This document shows positions 1-12,617 of a DNA stretch of 64,000 bases, piece after piece. The notes beneath the pieces were generated by a model. The model had not been told where the DNA came from, ran no database searches, and saw nothing but the letters and a program-made list of their open reading frames with translations. Position numbers and translations under genes: made by a program. Origin of the DNA: FEN-680 sp036845225 (GTDB lineage: Bacteria; Actinomycetota; Geothermincolia; Fen-727; Anoxymicrobiaceae); the NCBI GenBank assembly GCA_036845225.1, contig DAIUEJ010000001.1:1-64000 (forward strand). The letters run 5' to 3'. Within the stretch, counting starts at the first letter, position 1; each line of letters begins with the position of its first letter.

Positions 1-9
1 GGTCATTGT

Positions 10-86
<77 letters not shown>

Positions 87-135
87 GTAGGGTTTGTAAG
101 GTACCATTATCGCAGGTGGCGGGCAAGTGCGCTGC

Positions 136-1590
136 TCAGCCCTTCAGCACCCCCATCGGCCGCAGCATCGCGACCTTTTTCGACAGCCCGGCACCCTCGC
201 ATACGTCCACCACGCGGGTGACGTCCTTGTACGCTTCCGGCGCCTCCTCCGCGAGCAGTGAGAGCTTGCCGCCCATCACGATGATCCCCTGGCGCTCGAG
301 CCGCTCCTGGAGCTCTGCGCCTCGAATGGTCTTCCTGGCCTTCGAGCGGCTCATGGTCCGCCCCGCGCCATGGCAGGTGCTTCCGAAGCTCTCGAGCATC
401 GATTGCTCCGCCCCCACCAGCACGTAAGAATTGGTCCCCATGTCGCCCGGGATCAGCACCGGCTGTCCGACGTCCTTGTAAGCCGCCGGCACCTCGGGAT
501 GCCCTGCCGGGAACGACGCCGTAGCGCCCTTCCGGTGGACGCATACGCGCCGCTTCCTTCCGTCGACCTCGTGTGTCTCCATCCTGGCCACGTTGTGTGA
601 TACGTCGTACAGCAGCTCCATCCCGAGCCCCGTGTCGGACCCCTTGAAGTGTTGTTCGAAAGCCACCCTCGTCCAGTGCATCAGCGCCTGCCTGTTCCCG
701 ATGGCATAGTTGCACGCGCACGCCATCGCCGCCAGGTAATCGGCAGCCTCTTTGCTGTCCAGGGGGGCGCAGGCGAGCTGTCGGTCCGGCAGCACCCACC
801 CGAGCCTCTTCACCACCCGGTCCATCACCTGAAGGTAGTCCGTGCAGACCTGGTGCCCGAGCCCGCGGGACCCTGAGTGGATCATCACGGTGACCTGCCC
901 CTCCTCGAGCCCGAAGGCGCGGGCCACCTCCGGCATGAACACCTTCTCGACGGCCTGCACCTCGATGAAGTGGTTGCCCGACCCCATCGTGCCCAGCTGG
1001 TCCTTGCCGCGTTCGTAAGCCCGCTGGCTTACCCGGTCGGGGTCGGCCCCGGGATACACCCCGTTGCGCTCGGTGTGCTCGAGGTCTTCCTCGCGCCCGT
1101 AACCCATCCTCACCAGCTCGCGGCCGCCGCCGGTGAACACCTTCCTCAGCACCGACTCAGTGGAGTGGATCTGCCCCCTGGTGCCGAGGCCCCGAGGGAT
1201 CAGGCCGGCCATGGCCGCCATCAGTTCCCGCAGCCCGGGCCTGACGTCGCTCTCGCTCAGGTTCGTCTTCAGCAGCCGCACACCGCAGGAGATATCGAAC
1301 CCGACCCCGCCGGGCGACACCACCCCGTCGTCCTCGCCGAAGGCGGCGACGCCCCCTATCGGAAAGCCGTAGCCCCAGTGGATGTCCGGCATCGCGAGAG
1401 ACCTGTACACGATGCCCTGGAGGAAAGCCACGTTCGCGACCTGCTCGAGCGCGCGGTCCTGCAAAGCCATCTCGATCAGCCGCTCGTCTGCAAAGATCGT
1501 CCCCGGCACACGCATGCCGTCCTTGAACCCGACCGGGACTTCCCACTTGTAATCGCCGATCCTCTTGATGCCTTCCATCGCCATCACCAT
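136..1590 (-). CDS. rtcB: RNA-splicing ligase RtcB (3'-phosphate RNA ligase)
   Basis: This 484-residue protein is a GTP- and Mn-dependent ligase that joins RNA ends carrying a 2',3'-cyclic phosphate or 3'-phosphate to 5'-OH ends, in tRNA splicing or RNA repair. Diagnostic motifs are present: MPDIHWGYGFPIGG near residues 67-80, GGVGFDISCGVRL with the metal-binding Asp99 and Cys102, GSGNHFIEVQ, and STCHGAGRTMSRSKA with the histidine expected to be guanylylated. Length is normal for the family. Several Met codons lie within the first five residues (MVMAM), so the exact start is loose. Archease, its known activator, lies just upstream on the same strand (15-base gap), so the two are very likely co-transcribed and cooperate in multi-turnover ligation. 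No CARF, RtcR or RtcA gene is visible here. Confidence 0.97.
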   Translation of the reverse strand: MVMAMEGIKRIGDYKWEVPVGFKDGMRVPGTIFADERLIEMALQDRALEQVANVAFLQGIVYRSLAMPDIHWGYGFPIGGVAAFGEDDGVVSPGGVGFDISCGVRLLKTNLSESDVRPGLRELMAAMAGLIPRGLGTRGQIHSTESVLRKVFTGGGRELVRMGYGREEDLEHTERNGVYPGADPDRVSQRAYERGKDQLGTMGSGNHFIEVQAVEKVFMPEVARAFGLEEGQVTVMIHSGSRGLGHQVCTDYLQVMDRVVKRLGWVLPDRQLACAPLDSKEAADYLAAMACACNYAIGNRQALMHWTRVAFEQHFKGSDTGLGMELLYDVSHNVARMETHEVDGRKRRVCVHRKGATASFPAGHPEVPAAYKDVGQPVLIPGDMGTNSYVLVGAEQSMLESFGSTCHGAGRTMSRSKARKTIRGAELQERLERQGIIVMGGKLSLLAEEAPEAYKDVTRVVDVCEGAGLSKKVAMLRPMGVLKG

Positions 1591-1605
1591 TCCACTCGCT
1601 GTGCC

Positions 1606-2019
1606 TTACACGTCGAAGATTGCTCTCGCGAACCAGGTCCCTTCTTTCTTCTCGACCGCAAGCTCATAATAGGTCGCCGCCTTTATCTCGAGCTCCAGGC
1701 TGTGCCTGGCCGGGTCGACCGGCTCGCCCGCGACCGTCGCCTCGAGGCCGCAGTCACTGACGCTCTTCACCTCGAAGCGGGACAGCAGCAGGCCCTTCGC
1801 GCTCACAAAAAAAATGAGCTCGTTCAGCCACCTGAACATGAGCTCTCCCAGATCCGCGGCTTCGAGCTTCACTTCTCTCGAGACAACAGGCTCGACGCCC
1901 TCGACGTCGACCATGATAGAGAACATCGCAAGCGCCGCGCCCGCAAAAAGCTCTTCAAGGGTGTCCGCCTCGACCTCGATCCCGATGTCGGCAGTGTGCT
2001 CGATGGTGTTGAACTTCAA
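1606..2019 (-). CDS. Archease, RtcB cofactor
   Basis: Archease helps RtcB load GTP onto its active-site histidine and allows multiple turnover. The protein begins KFNTIEHTADIGIEVEA after the start, carrying the family's HTADIG motif with its metal-binding Asp. It ends ARAIFDV, where the penultimate Asp is the conserved C-terminal metal ligand. I chose the TTG at 2019-2017: it gives 137 residues, the usual length, and a GGGGG run lies just upstream. A longer reading from 2127 would begin inside the upstream histidine kinase and adds an Arg/Ser-rich segment foreign to the family. The gene starts 13 bases after the kinase stop and is followed by rtcB. Confidence 0.93.
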   Translation of the reverse strand: MKFNTIEHTADIGIEVEADTLEELFAGAALAMFSIMVDVEGVEPVVSREVKLEAADLGELMFRWLNELIFFVSAKGLLLSRFEVKSVSDCGLEATVAGEPVDPARHSLELEIKAATYYELAVEKKEGTWFARAIFDV

Positions 2020-2032
2020 CGCGCCCCCAGGG

Positions 2033-5000
2033 CTAGCGCGCCAGCGGGAGGGTGAAGGTGAACGTCGAGCCCGAGCCCGGCTCGCTCTCCACCTGGACGG
2101 TCCCACCCATGGACTGCACGAGCTCACGGGTGATGTAGAGCCCGAGCCCCGAGCCAGGGAACGAGCGTGTCTCGCTCGAGTCCACCTGGTAGAACCTGTC
2201 GAAGATGCGCTCGATCTGCTCGACCTCTATGCCGATACCCTCGTCGCTCACGCTTATCTCGGCCATCCCGCGGGATTCTTTCACCGAAATGACGACCGCT
2301 CCTCCCTCGGGCGAGAACTTCAGCGCGTTGCGTATGAGGTTGCCAACCGCGACCTCTGTTTTCTCGCGGTCGGCGATCACGGGGATAGGGGTGCCGTCGG
2401 CTTCCACCCGCACGTCGTGCAGGTCCGCGACCCGCTCCTGGTCCTCGGCGACAGACTCGCACGCATCGACAATGTCGAACGGCTCGCGGTAGACCTCGAG
2501 GCGCCCCTCCTCGATGCGGGACATGTCCAGGATGTTCTCGATCAGCCCCTCGAGCGCTATCGATTTCTTGAGGATGATCTCGATAGACTCTTTCTGGGTC
2601 TCCCTGTCGATCCTGTCGAAGTGCTCCACCATGGTCTTCGCGAAACCTTCGATAACCGCGAGCGGCGACCGCAGCTCGTGGGACACCGTGGAGACGAAGT
2701 CGGACTTCATCCTGTCCAGCACCATCAGCTCCCGGTGCGCTTCCTCGAGGGCCTCCAGGTGCCTCCTGGTCTCGTCGAACAGCCGCGCGTTCTGGATGGC
2801 GACCCCGGCCTGCCTCCCGATGGCCTCCAGGAGCAGGGTGTCCTCCGTGGAGAACTCCTGGCTGGCGGCCGGCCTTTCCAGCGCGAAGACGCCGACGACC
2901 TTGTCCCCGGCTATGAGCGGCGTCGCCACCGCGAAATCCACCCCGGTGGTCTTTATGACGGGATCGTTTTCGATGAGCTCGCGTTCTTCGCGCGTCCTCG
3001 CGCTCGCGGGCGGTATCGTCACGGTGCGCTTCGTGCTGACCACCACGCCCCCGATCCCGCTGTCCGTGTGCAGGGTGATCTCGGCGAGGAGGTCGAGGTC
3101 CAGGTTGTATGCCGCGTTGAAGACGAACTCGTCGTTCCCGGGCTCGACGAGGCCGATGAGCGCGGCGCGCGAGCCGACCGCCTTTGCGGCTTCCTCGGCC
3201 GTCCTGTCCAGGAGCGACTGCAGCTCGAGCTCGCTGGAGATGCTCTGTGCCGTCCGGTACAGCAGCGAGAGCCTCTCGTGTTCCGCGGCGAGCTCTTTGT
3301 AGATGAGGGCGTTCTCTATCGACACTCCGATCTCCGCTCCCGCGGCGTCATAGAACCCGCAGTCACGTGGGTCGAACACGCCCGGGGTGTCTGTGCCGAG
3401 GGCGATCACGCCGATCGACTTGTCGCCACTGTATAGAGGGATGAGCAGTGCCTGCGCAGTCCCGCTCCTCTTGAGCGCGCCGGTGAAGTCGAAGCTCGCG
3501 CTCTCCGCGTCGTCACCCTGGAGCTCGACAAGGACCGTCCGCTGGCGCTCCTCGGCCAGCCATACCATCAGTTCACGGGTCGACGCCTCGCCTAGCGCGG
3601 GATGGAACTTCGCGGAGGACTTGTTCGACGTCGCCATGACCGGGCTCCGGGACGCCGGGCTCCCCAGTATGACCATGCCCGCGTCCGCCCTGCTCACCTC
3701 GATCGCTTCACCCAGGATCGCCGCCACGACCGTGTCGAGGTTCAGCGAGCTTGTCGAGGCCCTGACTATCTCGTTCAAGGAAGCGAGCTGCGCGGCTCGG
3801 CGGTTGGTCTCCCGTTCAGCCTTCTTGCGCTCGCTGATGTCCCGCAGCGCGGAGAGGACCACCACCTCGCCCCATATCCTGGTCAGCCTCGCGGTGGCTT
3901 CCGCCGGTATGATAGTCCCGTCCTCGCGGAGCACTCGGGTCTCAAAGGTGACAGCGCCCTCCTCTTCGAGATTGCCCTCCAGCTCTCCGTATTGAGCCCT
4001 GAGGCGCTCTGGCACCAGGTCGACCATGTTCATCTTCAAAAGGGCCTCGCGCGAGTAGCCGGTGGAGAGGATTGCCGTCTCGTTGGCGTCGAGGATATCT
4101 CCGTTCCTGGTGTGGACGAACAGTGCGTCGCCGGCGCTCGAGAACAGGGTCGAGTATGCCTCCGCGGCCGCCTCCACCTCGTCGCGCATCTTCTTGGATT
4201 CCGTGATGTCCTGAACCGCGGCGAGCACCTCGCCGGCCCCGTCTTCGGTCACCCCCAGAGTGGTGACGTAGAACTGAACATCGATGAGCGTGCCGTCTTT
4301 CCTGATGAGCTTGTCCTCGGCCGAGTAGACCCCCTTGGTGTTGAGGGTGTTGATGAGCTCGTCCGCCACCACCTCGAACGTCTCGGGCTGCGGCATCAGG
4401 AACCGGGAAGTCTTGCCGTCGAGCTCCTCGAGGCTGTAGCCGGATAGCTCGCTCATGCGGGGGTTGGCCCAGGTGATGATGCCGTTGCGCATCACGAACA
4501 GGCCCTCACCGATGCTCTCGGTGATCCGTGCCCTGAACTGCTCTGAGCGGCCGAGCTCTTCCACGAACTCCTTCCGCTCCAGGGCGCGGGAGATCGTCCG
4601 CGTGAGCTCTCGCAACAGCTCGAGGTCGTGCTGGTTCCATTCCCTGTTCTCCCCGGTGGAGGCGTATCCGAGCAGCCCCTTGAGAGTCTCTCCGGCGAAG
4701 ACGGGCACCGAGGCGAACGACGTTATCGCAAATGTCTTGACGAACTCCTGCTCTGCAACGCCCGGGATCTCGCTGGCGTCCTCGAACAGCACTTCTTCTC
4801 CGGCCCTGAACCGCGGGGTCAGGTACTCGAACTTCCGGGAGTCCTCTCCGAGAAGCGAGTCTTCAAATGGCTCCGCGCTGCCGCCTCGCTCGAGCACCCT
4901 CCCGATCGTGTTACCGTCGCCGGCCAGCTCGAAATAGTAGGCCCGGCTGCCGCCAAGCAGGAGCGAGAGGTCGTCCAGGGCCTCCTGGATCGCGCCGTAG

Positions 5001-7999
5001 ACATCCGTGGGGTCGACGAACTTCACGGTGATCGCGGAGAGCACCTCTTCGATCTTCAGCCGCTGCTCTCTCTCCTCTTCGTGTGCGTGCCTCTCGGTCA
5101 CGTCCCTTATCACCAGGATCTCGATCGCGTCCTCACCGGGCCAGCCCACCAGGCCCGAGTTGACCTCGGCGTAGATGGGCGTGCCGTCTTCCCTGACGCA
5201 GCGCACCGCGAAGTTCGGCTCGGCTTTCCCAGACTTGAAGTCTCGGTCGAGCTCCCTGGCGACACTCTCTTTCGAGTCGGGGTGCACATACTTGAAGATG
5301 TTTCCCCCCACCGCGTCCTGCGCGGTGACCCCGAAGAGCGGCTCGACCGCGCGGTTGGCGAACAGTATCTCCCCGGCGCGGTTGACGGACACGATGGCGT
5401 CGTGAGTCGTCTCCACGATGGTGCGGTATCTCTCCTCCGAGGCCTCGAGCTTCCACTGGGCGAGCAGGCTCGCGGTCACGTCGCTGATGATCACCATCAC
5501 GTTCGCATGCGGCCCGGGGTCGCCGAGGATCGCCGTGGTGACCTCGAAGAACTTCTCCTGCCCTTCGACGAGGGCCCTCACGGGAAACCTCGCAACGCTG
5601 CGCCCGGTCTCCCATTCCTTCCTGAACCTCTTGAGCGTCGTCGACTTGTCTTCCGGATGGACGTAGTCATAGATGCTGGTGCCGATGACGTAGGGAGCGC
5701 TCTTGCCGGTGAACAGGACACTCGCGGAGTTCGCAAAGAGGACCGTGCCATGCGGGTCCGCGATGATGATCGCGTCCCGGGAGGACTCGATCAGCGTGCG
5801 GTATCGTTCCTCGGAGGACCTGACCGCTTCCTCGGCCTCCACCCTGTCGGTCACGTCATTGGCGGCCACGAGCACCACGTCGCGCCCGCCCATGGTCATC
5901 ATCGTGTGCTGGAGCTGGACGACCGCAGTGCTGCCGTCGCTCCTCTTCAGCCGCGTGTCGTAGTCGCGAGGAGCGCCCGAGTCGCCGGACATCCTCCGCG
6001 CCAGGGCATCGAGCATCCTCTTGCGCTCCTCGGGGGACGCGAGCTCCACGATGTCGGAGACGGTCTTGAAATGGCTGGTGTCGTAGCCGAGTATCTGCCC
6101 CGCCCTGGAGTTCGCGTACAGCACGTTTTCGCCGTCGTGGACGATGAAGCCCACGCCGCTGTTCTCCATGATGGCGCGGTACCGCTCCTCAGACTCGCGC
6201 AGGTCGTTGACCAGCGAGGCGTTCCTGATGGCGATCGACGCCTGCCGCGCGAAGCTCTCCATGAGCTGCGCCTCGCGGCCGGTGAACTGCCGGTACCTCG
6301 TCGTCATCGCAGTGTAGACGACGCCCATGAAAGTGCCCTCCGCGGAGAGCGGCACAAGCAGAGACGACTTGACGCCGAAATCGTCCGCGATGAAATCGGG
6401 AACCCTGCTGTCGGCCTTGACGTCGTAGATGGCTACTGACTTGAGGCTCCTTGCAACCTCCGCGCCTGCCTTATGCACATCGAGGCTCACCTCCGGCACG
6501 GGCCTTTCACCCGTGGCACCCTCGGGATAGCCGGCGGCGAGCTTCAGAATCCCGGTGTCCTTGTCCAACAGGAAGATGCCACACGCGTCGGCCTCGAGGA
6601 GGTCCGCCGCGTCGCGAGCTACCTCGCCCAGGGCGACTCCCAGGTCCAGCGTGCCGGTCAGGTGCTGGCTCACATTGAAAAGCGCGGTCGCCTCTCTGGC
6701 CCGTTGCTCCGCCCTCAGCCGAAGGAACGCGTTCTCCGCGCCGAGCTCGAGCCCTTCGGCGCAGGCCTTCAGCACGCCCATCCCAAGCTCTTCCTTGGCC
6801 CGCTCGCCGTCATAGCCCAGCATCAGGATCCCTACCGGGTGACCTCCCGGGAAGAGTGGAACCGCCACCATTCCCCCGAGGCCCTCTTCTTTCCTGATCT
6901 GTTCGACGTGCGGGTGCGTCCTGGCGCCGGCGGGCGCCACCTCGATCCTCTTGTTATAGACCGCGGTCACTGGGAAGACCCTCTCTGTGCCGCCGATCGA
7001 CTTCGGCGGGACGCTCTTCTCGAAGCCGCTCTCCGCCACCAGCCTCGCCTCTGTCGCGCCGGCTTCCAGCACGTAAACCGCGCCCGTGCGGTATGGAGGC
7101 AGCGTGAGCAACTGCTCCATCGAGAGGGCCAGCATCTCCTCGAAGTCCGTGGACGCTCCGACCCTCGCCAGGAAGGCGTTCACGACCTCGAGCTCTGCCG
7201 CGCGCCTCTCGACGTCCTTGCGGTGCGTGAACCTTTCGGTCACGTCCTGCCCCAGAGCGATCGCGCCGGCGACCTCGCCGTTCGGCACGAACAGCGGGGA
7301 GTACGTCCAGGAGATCATTCTCCTGTCGCGAGTCTTGGTGAGGATCGGTATGAGCGCCGGCTCCGAGGAGCGGGGCGCGTCCGCGGGCCGGGAGAAATAT
7401 TCTTCCGCGCTGGCCAGGTCGTCCGGTGGTATCACCGTCCTGACCCCACCGCCCGCGTTTATCTCGGCTTCCGTGAAGCCGCTCAACCTCTCCGTCGCCT
7501 TATTCACGAACTCGAGCGTTCCGTCGGAATCGAACCCCAGGACCAGCGAGTTGACCGACTCCAGCAGCGCGCGGGACAGCTCCTTCTCTTTATAGACCTC
7601 GCGTTGCAGCGAGCGCGTCTCGTGGATGTCCGTGCTCACCACTGCTACCACGCGCCGGTCCTGGGTCTCTCCTGCGATGTAGATGTAGAGGTTCTCGTGG
7701 GTGCGCCAGCCGTCCGCCGTGGTCATGCGCATCTCGCGCTTCACCCAGCGCTCCTCGCCGACGACCTCATCAATGGGACAGTCGGCGCAGGCCTCTCTCG
7801 AGTTTCTCAGCACCCGGTAGCAATCCTTCCCGAGCGCCGCGGTGCCGCCCCACGCCCTGCGGGCGGCGCTGTTCATCTGCAGGATCTTTCGGTCCGGTGA
7901 AAGGACGATGACGGCGGCGCCGACCGCCTCGAGGAAGTCTGTGAACGCGCCGAGGTCCAGTGGAGCGGCCTCGGTCTTGCGCTTCTTAGGGTTTACCAT
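2033..7999 (-). CDS. Giant multi-PAS/GAF sensor histidine kinase
   Basis: A 1988-residue histidine kinase with no visible membrane segments, so probably cytosolic. The C-terminus is a complete kinase: H-box STVSHELRSPLAV with His1774, N-box NLIRNALKFSPEGG near residue 1885, G1 SDEGIGIE, and G2 GSGLGLYI. Before it I read a chain of sensor modules. There are two PAS domains in residues 15-260; the first has CADC near residue 71-74, a possible metal or redox site. Then come GAF-like domains (about 265-590), three PAS repeats (about 600-975), a GAF, two PAS, and two more GAF domains up to about 1720. Boundaries are by eye. There is no receiver domain and no adjacent response regulator, so its partner is elsewhere. 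It follows gyrA by 57 bases and precedes archease by 13, so it may sit on the gyrase transcript. The ligand is unknown. Confidence 0.95.
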   Translation of the reverse strand: MVNPKKRKTEAAPLDLGAFTDFLEAVGAAVIVLSPDRKILQMNSAARRAWGGTAALGKDCYRVLRNSREACADCPIDEVVGEERWVKREMRMTTADGWRTHENLYIYIAGETQDRRVVAVVSTDIHETRSLQREVYKEKELSRALLESVNSLVLGFDSDGTLEFVNKATERLSGFTEAEINAGGGVRTVIPPDDLASAEEYFSRPADAPRSSEPALIPILTKTRDRRMISWTYSPLFVPNGEVAGAIALGQDVTERFTHRKDVERRAAELEVVNAFLARVGASTDFEEMLALSMEQLLTLPPYRTGAVYVLEAGATEARLVAESGFEKSVPPKSIGGTERVFPVTAVYNKRIEVAPAGARTHPHVEQIRKEEGLGGMVAVPLFPGGHPVGILMLGYDGERAKEELGMGVLKACAEGLELGAENAFLRLRAEQRAREATALFNVSQHLTGTLDLGVALGEVARDAADLLEADACGIFLLDKDTGILKLAAGYPEGATGERPVPEVSLDVHKAGAEVARSLKSVAIYDVKADSRVPDFIADDFGVKSSLLVPLSAEGTFMGVVYTAMTTRYRQFTGREAQLMESFARQASIAIRNASLVNDLRESEERYRAIMENSGVGFIVHDGENVLYANSRAGQILGYDTSHFKTVSDIVELASPEERKRMLDALARRMSGDSGAPRDYDTRLKRSDGSTAVVQLQHTMMTMGGRDVVLVAANDVTDRVEAEEAVRSSEERYRTLIESSRDAIIIADPHGTVLFANSASVLFTGKSAPYVIGTSIYDYVHPEDKSTTLKRFRKEWETGRSVARFPVRALVEGQEKFFEVTTAILGDPGPHANVMVIISDVTASLLAQWKLEASEERYRTIVETTHDAIVSVNRAGEILFANRAVEPLFGVTAQDAVGGNIFKYVHPDSKESVARELDRDFKSGKAEPNFAVRCVREDGTPIYAEVNSGLVGWPGEDAIEILVIRDVTERHAHEEEREQRLKIEEVLSAITVKFVDPTDVYGAIQEALDDLSLLLGGSRAYYFELAGDGNTIGRVLERGGSAEPFEDSLLGEDSRKFEYLTPRFRAGEEVLFEDASEIPGVAEQEFVKTFAITSFASVPVFAGETLKGLLGYASTGENREWNQHDLELLRELTRTISRALERKEFVEELGRSEQFRARITESIGEGLFVMRNGIITWANPRMSELSGYSLEELDGKTSRFLMPQPETFEVVADELINTLNTKGVYSAEDKLIRKDGTLIDVQFYVTTLGVTEDGAGEVLAAVQDITESKKMRDEVEAAAEAYSTLFSSAGDALFVHTRNGDILDANETAILSTGYSREALLKMNMVDLVPERLRAQYGELEGNLEEEGAVTFETRVLREDGTIIPAEATARLTRIWGEVVVLSALRDISERKKAERETNRRAAQLASLNEIVRASTSSLNLDTVVAAILGEAIEVSRADAGMVILGSPASRSPVMATSNKSSAKFHPALGEASTRELMVWLAEERQRTVLVELQGDDAESASFDFTGALKRSGTAQALLIPLYSGDKSIGVIALGTDTPGVFDPRDCGFYDAAGAEIGVSIENALIYKELAAEHERLSLLYRTAQSISSELELQSLLDRTAEEAAKAVGSRAALIGLVEPGNDEFVFNAAYNLDLDLLAEITLHTDSGIGGVVVSTKRTVTIPPASARTREERELIENDPVIKTTGVDFAVATPLIAGDKVVGVFALERPAASQEFSTEDTLLLEAIGRQAGVAIQNARLFDETRRHLEALEEAHRELMVLDRMKSDFVSTVSHELRSPLAVIEGFAKTMVEHFDRIDRETQKESIEIILKKSIALEGLIENILDMSRIEEGRLEVYREPFDIVDACESVAEDQERVADLHDVRVEADGTPIPVIADREKTEVAVGNLIRNALKFSPEGGAVVISVKESRGMAEISVSDEGIGIEVEQIERIFDRFYQVDSSETRSFPGSGLGLYITRELVQSMGGTVQVESEPGSGSTFTFTLPLAR

Positions 8000-8056
8000 G
8001 CCCGCCCCCGAGGGTACAGCTTCTGTGGGGCATGCCGCAGTGGAGACGTTCCAGGA

Positions 8057-10564
8057 CTATTCTTCCCGGTCTTCGGACTCCTCAGCCTCTTCGGCCTCGC
8101 CCTCCGTCGCGTCGTACTCCTCATCCGCGTTGCTGTCGTCGCCGGCGACCACGAGGGCGACCGCGCTTACCCGGTCGTTCTCCAGCACCCTCATGACCTT
8201 TACGCCTTGCGTAGCGCGCCCGGTCCTGGGAATCCCGTTGATGGGAACCCGTATTACAATGCCCTCCTGCGACACAACGAAGAGCTCCTGGTTGTCCCGG
8301 ACGATCCTGGCGCCGGCGAGAACACCCTTGGTCTCGGTAAGCTTGATGGTCCGGACGCCCTTGCCGCCTCTCTTGTGGACCGGGTAGAGCCTTGCGGATG
8401 TTCGTTTCCCATAGCCGTTCGAGGTGATGACGAATACGTCCGAACCCTCCAGGGGCACCTCCATGGTCAGCACCATGTCGCCCTTGTTGAGGGTGATGCC
8501 TTTGACGCCCGCCGCCGTTCTGCCCATCGGGCGGCAATCCTTCTCGTTGAACTTGATCGCCTGGCCCTGCTCCGTGATGAGCAGCAACTCCTCGCCGCCG
8601 TTCGTGAGCCGGGCCCTGATCATCTCGTCTCCCGGGAACAGCTTGAGCGCTATTATCCCATCTTTGCGCGCCGAATCATATGAGTCGAATCGGGTTTTCT
8701 TGACTATGCCGTTCTTGGTCCCTGTCACCAGGAACATCTCGGGGCTGAAGTCCCTGGTGGCGATGACCTCGATGATCTTCTCGCCCTGCTCGAGGGGCAG
8801 CAGGTTGACCATCGCTTTGCCTTTGCTGATGCGGCTGCCCAGCGGAAGCTCGTGGACCTTCAGCCTGTAGACCTTTCCCCTGTTCGAGAAGAAGAGGATG
8901 AAGTGGTGAGTGGTCGTGATGAAGAGGTGCTCGACGAAGTCGCCTTCCTTGAGGTCCATCCCGGTCACGCCCTTGCCGCCTCGTTTCTGCTTCCTGAAGG
9001 TGGTCACCGGCACCCGCTTTGCATACCCGGAGTGCGTTATGGTTATCACCATCTCCTCTTCGGCGATGAGGTCCTCGATCGACAGGTCTTCGGCAGCGCC
9101 GACGATCTCGCTACGCCTCTCGTCGGCGTACTTGCGTTTCATCTCCTGGAGCTCTTCCTTTATGAGCAGGAGCACTTTCTCCGGGTCGTCAAGGATCGCT
9201 TTGTATTCCTTGATCTTCTGTTGAAGCTCTTTCAGCTCGTCCTTGACCTTCTGGCGCTCGAGCCCGGTGAGCCTCTGCAGCCGCATGTCGAGTATCGCCT
9301 GCGCCTGCTCCTCCGAGAGCTTGAACCTCTTCATGAGCCCGGCCCTGGCTTCGTCCACGGTCTTGGAAGCCCTGATGAGCGCTATGGTCTCGTCCAGATT
9401 GTCGAGCGCAATCAGCAAGCCTTCGAGAATGTGTGCGCGCTCCTCCGCCTTCCTCAGGTCGAACCTCGTGCGCCTGACGATGACTTCCTGCCTGTGCTCC
9501 ACCTGCTTCCTGATGAGCTGCTTGAGCGGCAGCGTCCTGGGGACGCCGTCAACGAGCGCGAGCATGATTATCCCGAAGGAGTTCTGCATCTGAGTGTGCT
9601 TGTACAGCTGGTTGAGCACGACCTCGGGGTCCGCCTCGCGCTTCAGCTCGACGACCAGCCTCATCCCGCTGCGGTCCGATTCGTCGCGGAGGTCCGAGAT
9701 GCCGGCGAGAGTCTTTGCCTTCACCAGCTCCGCTATCTTCTCGGCGAGCTTCGCCTTGTTGACCTGGTACGGGAGCTCTGTGACCGCGATCCTCTGGCGG
9801 CCGCTCTTGACCTCCTCGAAGTGGGCCCTCGCCCTGACATGTATGATGCCCCTGCCTGTGCTGTAGGCCTGGTACACCCCTTCCATGCCCATGATCCTTC
9901 CACCAGTAGGAAAGTCGGGCGCTTTGATGTGCCTCATCAGGTCCTCGAGGCTTATCTCCGGGTCGTCTATGTAGGCGCAGGTGGCGTCGACGACCTCGCC
10001 CAGGTTGTGCGGCGGCACGTTGGTCGCCATGCCGACGGCGATTCCTGCGGCGCCGTTGACGAGAAGGTTGGGGAAGCGTCCGGGCAGCACCACCGGCTCC
10101 TGCATCGACCCGTCGTAGTTGTCGACGAAGTCGACGGTCTCTTTCTTGATGTCCTCGAGCAGTTCCAGCGCGACCGCGGCCATCCGCGCCTCGGTGTACC
10201 GCATGGCAGCGGCGCTGTCCCCGTCAACCGAGCCGAAGTTCCCGTGCCCGTCGACGAGCTCGTACCTGTACGAGAAGTCCTGTGCCATGCGGACAAGGGT
10301 GTCGTAGATCGCCGCGTCGCCATGAGGGTGGTAGCGGCCCATGACGTCACCGACGATGCGGGCGCACTTCCTGTGAGGCTGGTTAGGGGCGAGGCCCGAC
10401 TCGCTCATGCTGTAGAGGATGCGCCTGTGCACGGGCTTGAGGCCGTCCCGCACGTCCGGCAGCGCCCGCTGCATGATGACGCTCATCGCGTACTCGAGGA
10501 ACGAGCGCTCCATCTCGTCTTCCAGCTCTACAGGTTCTACCCGCCCGCCGACAAGGTCGATCAT
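8057..10564 (-). CDS. gyrA: DNA gyrase subunit A
   Basis: The DNA-cleaving and religating subunit of gyrase, which introduces negative supercoils. The N-terminal breakage domain is clear ([17 protein letters not shown]), with the catalytic tyrosine in [10 protein letters not shown] at Tyr123. The C-terminal beta-pinwheel carries the GyrA-box QKRGGKG, which separates gyrase from topoisomerase IV. A second similar box, HKRGGKG, occurs later, and the tail is acidic. The quinolone region reads [15 protein letters not shown], with Ala84 where E. coli has Ser83 and Asp88 retained. Length (835) is typical. It lies 40 bases downstream of gyrB, in the usual gyrB-gyrA operon order. Confidence 0.98.
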   Translation of the reverse strand: MIDLVGGRVEPVELEDEMERSFLEYAMSVIMQRALPDVRDGLKPVHRRILYSMSESGLAPNQPHRKCARIVGDVMGRYHPHGDAAIYDTLVRMAQDFSYRYELVDGHGNFGSVDGDSAAAMRYTEARMAAVALELLEDIKKETVDFVDNYDGSMQEPVVLPGRFPNLLVNGAAGIAVGMATNVPPHNLGEVVDATCAYIDDPEISLEDLMRHIKAPDFPTGGRIMGMEGVYQAYSTGRGIIHVRARAHFEEVKSGRQRIAVTELPYQVNKAKLAEKIAELVKAKTLAGISDLRDESDRSGMRLVVELKREADPEVVLNQLYKHTQMQNSFGIIMLALVDGVPRTLPLKQLIRKQVEHRQEVIVRRTRFDLRKAEERAHILEGLLIALDNLDETIALIRASKTVDEARAGLMKRFKLSEEQAQAILDMRLQRLTGLERQKVKDELKELQQKIKEYKAILDDPEKVLLLIKEELQEMKRKYADERRSEIVGAAEDLSIEDLIAEEEMVITITHSGYAKRVPVTTFRKQKRGGKGVTGMDLKEGDFVEHLFITTTHHFILFFSNRGKVYRLKVHELPLGSRISKGKAMVNLLPLEQGEKIIEVIATRDFSPEMFLVTGTKNGIVKKTRFDSYDSARKDGIIALKLFPGDEMIRARLTNGGEELLLITEQGQAIKFNEKDCRPMGRTAAGVKGITLNKGDMVLTMEVPLEGSDVFVITSNGYGKRTSARLYPVHKRGGKGVRTIKLTETKGVLAGARIVRDNQELFVVSQEGIVIRVPINGIPRTGRATQGVKVMRVLENDRVSAVALVVAGDDSNADEEYDATEGEAEEAEESEDREE

Positions 10565-10604
10565 CAGTCTTTTTTCCTTTCCGGGGACACCGCTTGGCGC
10601 TCTT

Positions 10605-12521
<1,917 letters not shown>

Positions 12522-12617
12522 CTATTGCCACCTCTTCACAGGACGGTATGACCGGTCACGAGAACTGAGATTGTTGCGGCTCGATGGTCGACGATCTCGG
12601 GCAGAACTCATGCTCCG

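Noticed and set aside
877..2055. Long plus-strand frame over rtcB/archease, and similar long antisense frames elsewhere (e.g. 1814-3436, 8852-10624, 59584-62823)
   Set aside because: They mirror conserved genes on the other strand, have Arg/His/Leu-rich shadow composition and no domain; they are GC-driven shadows.
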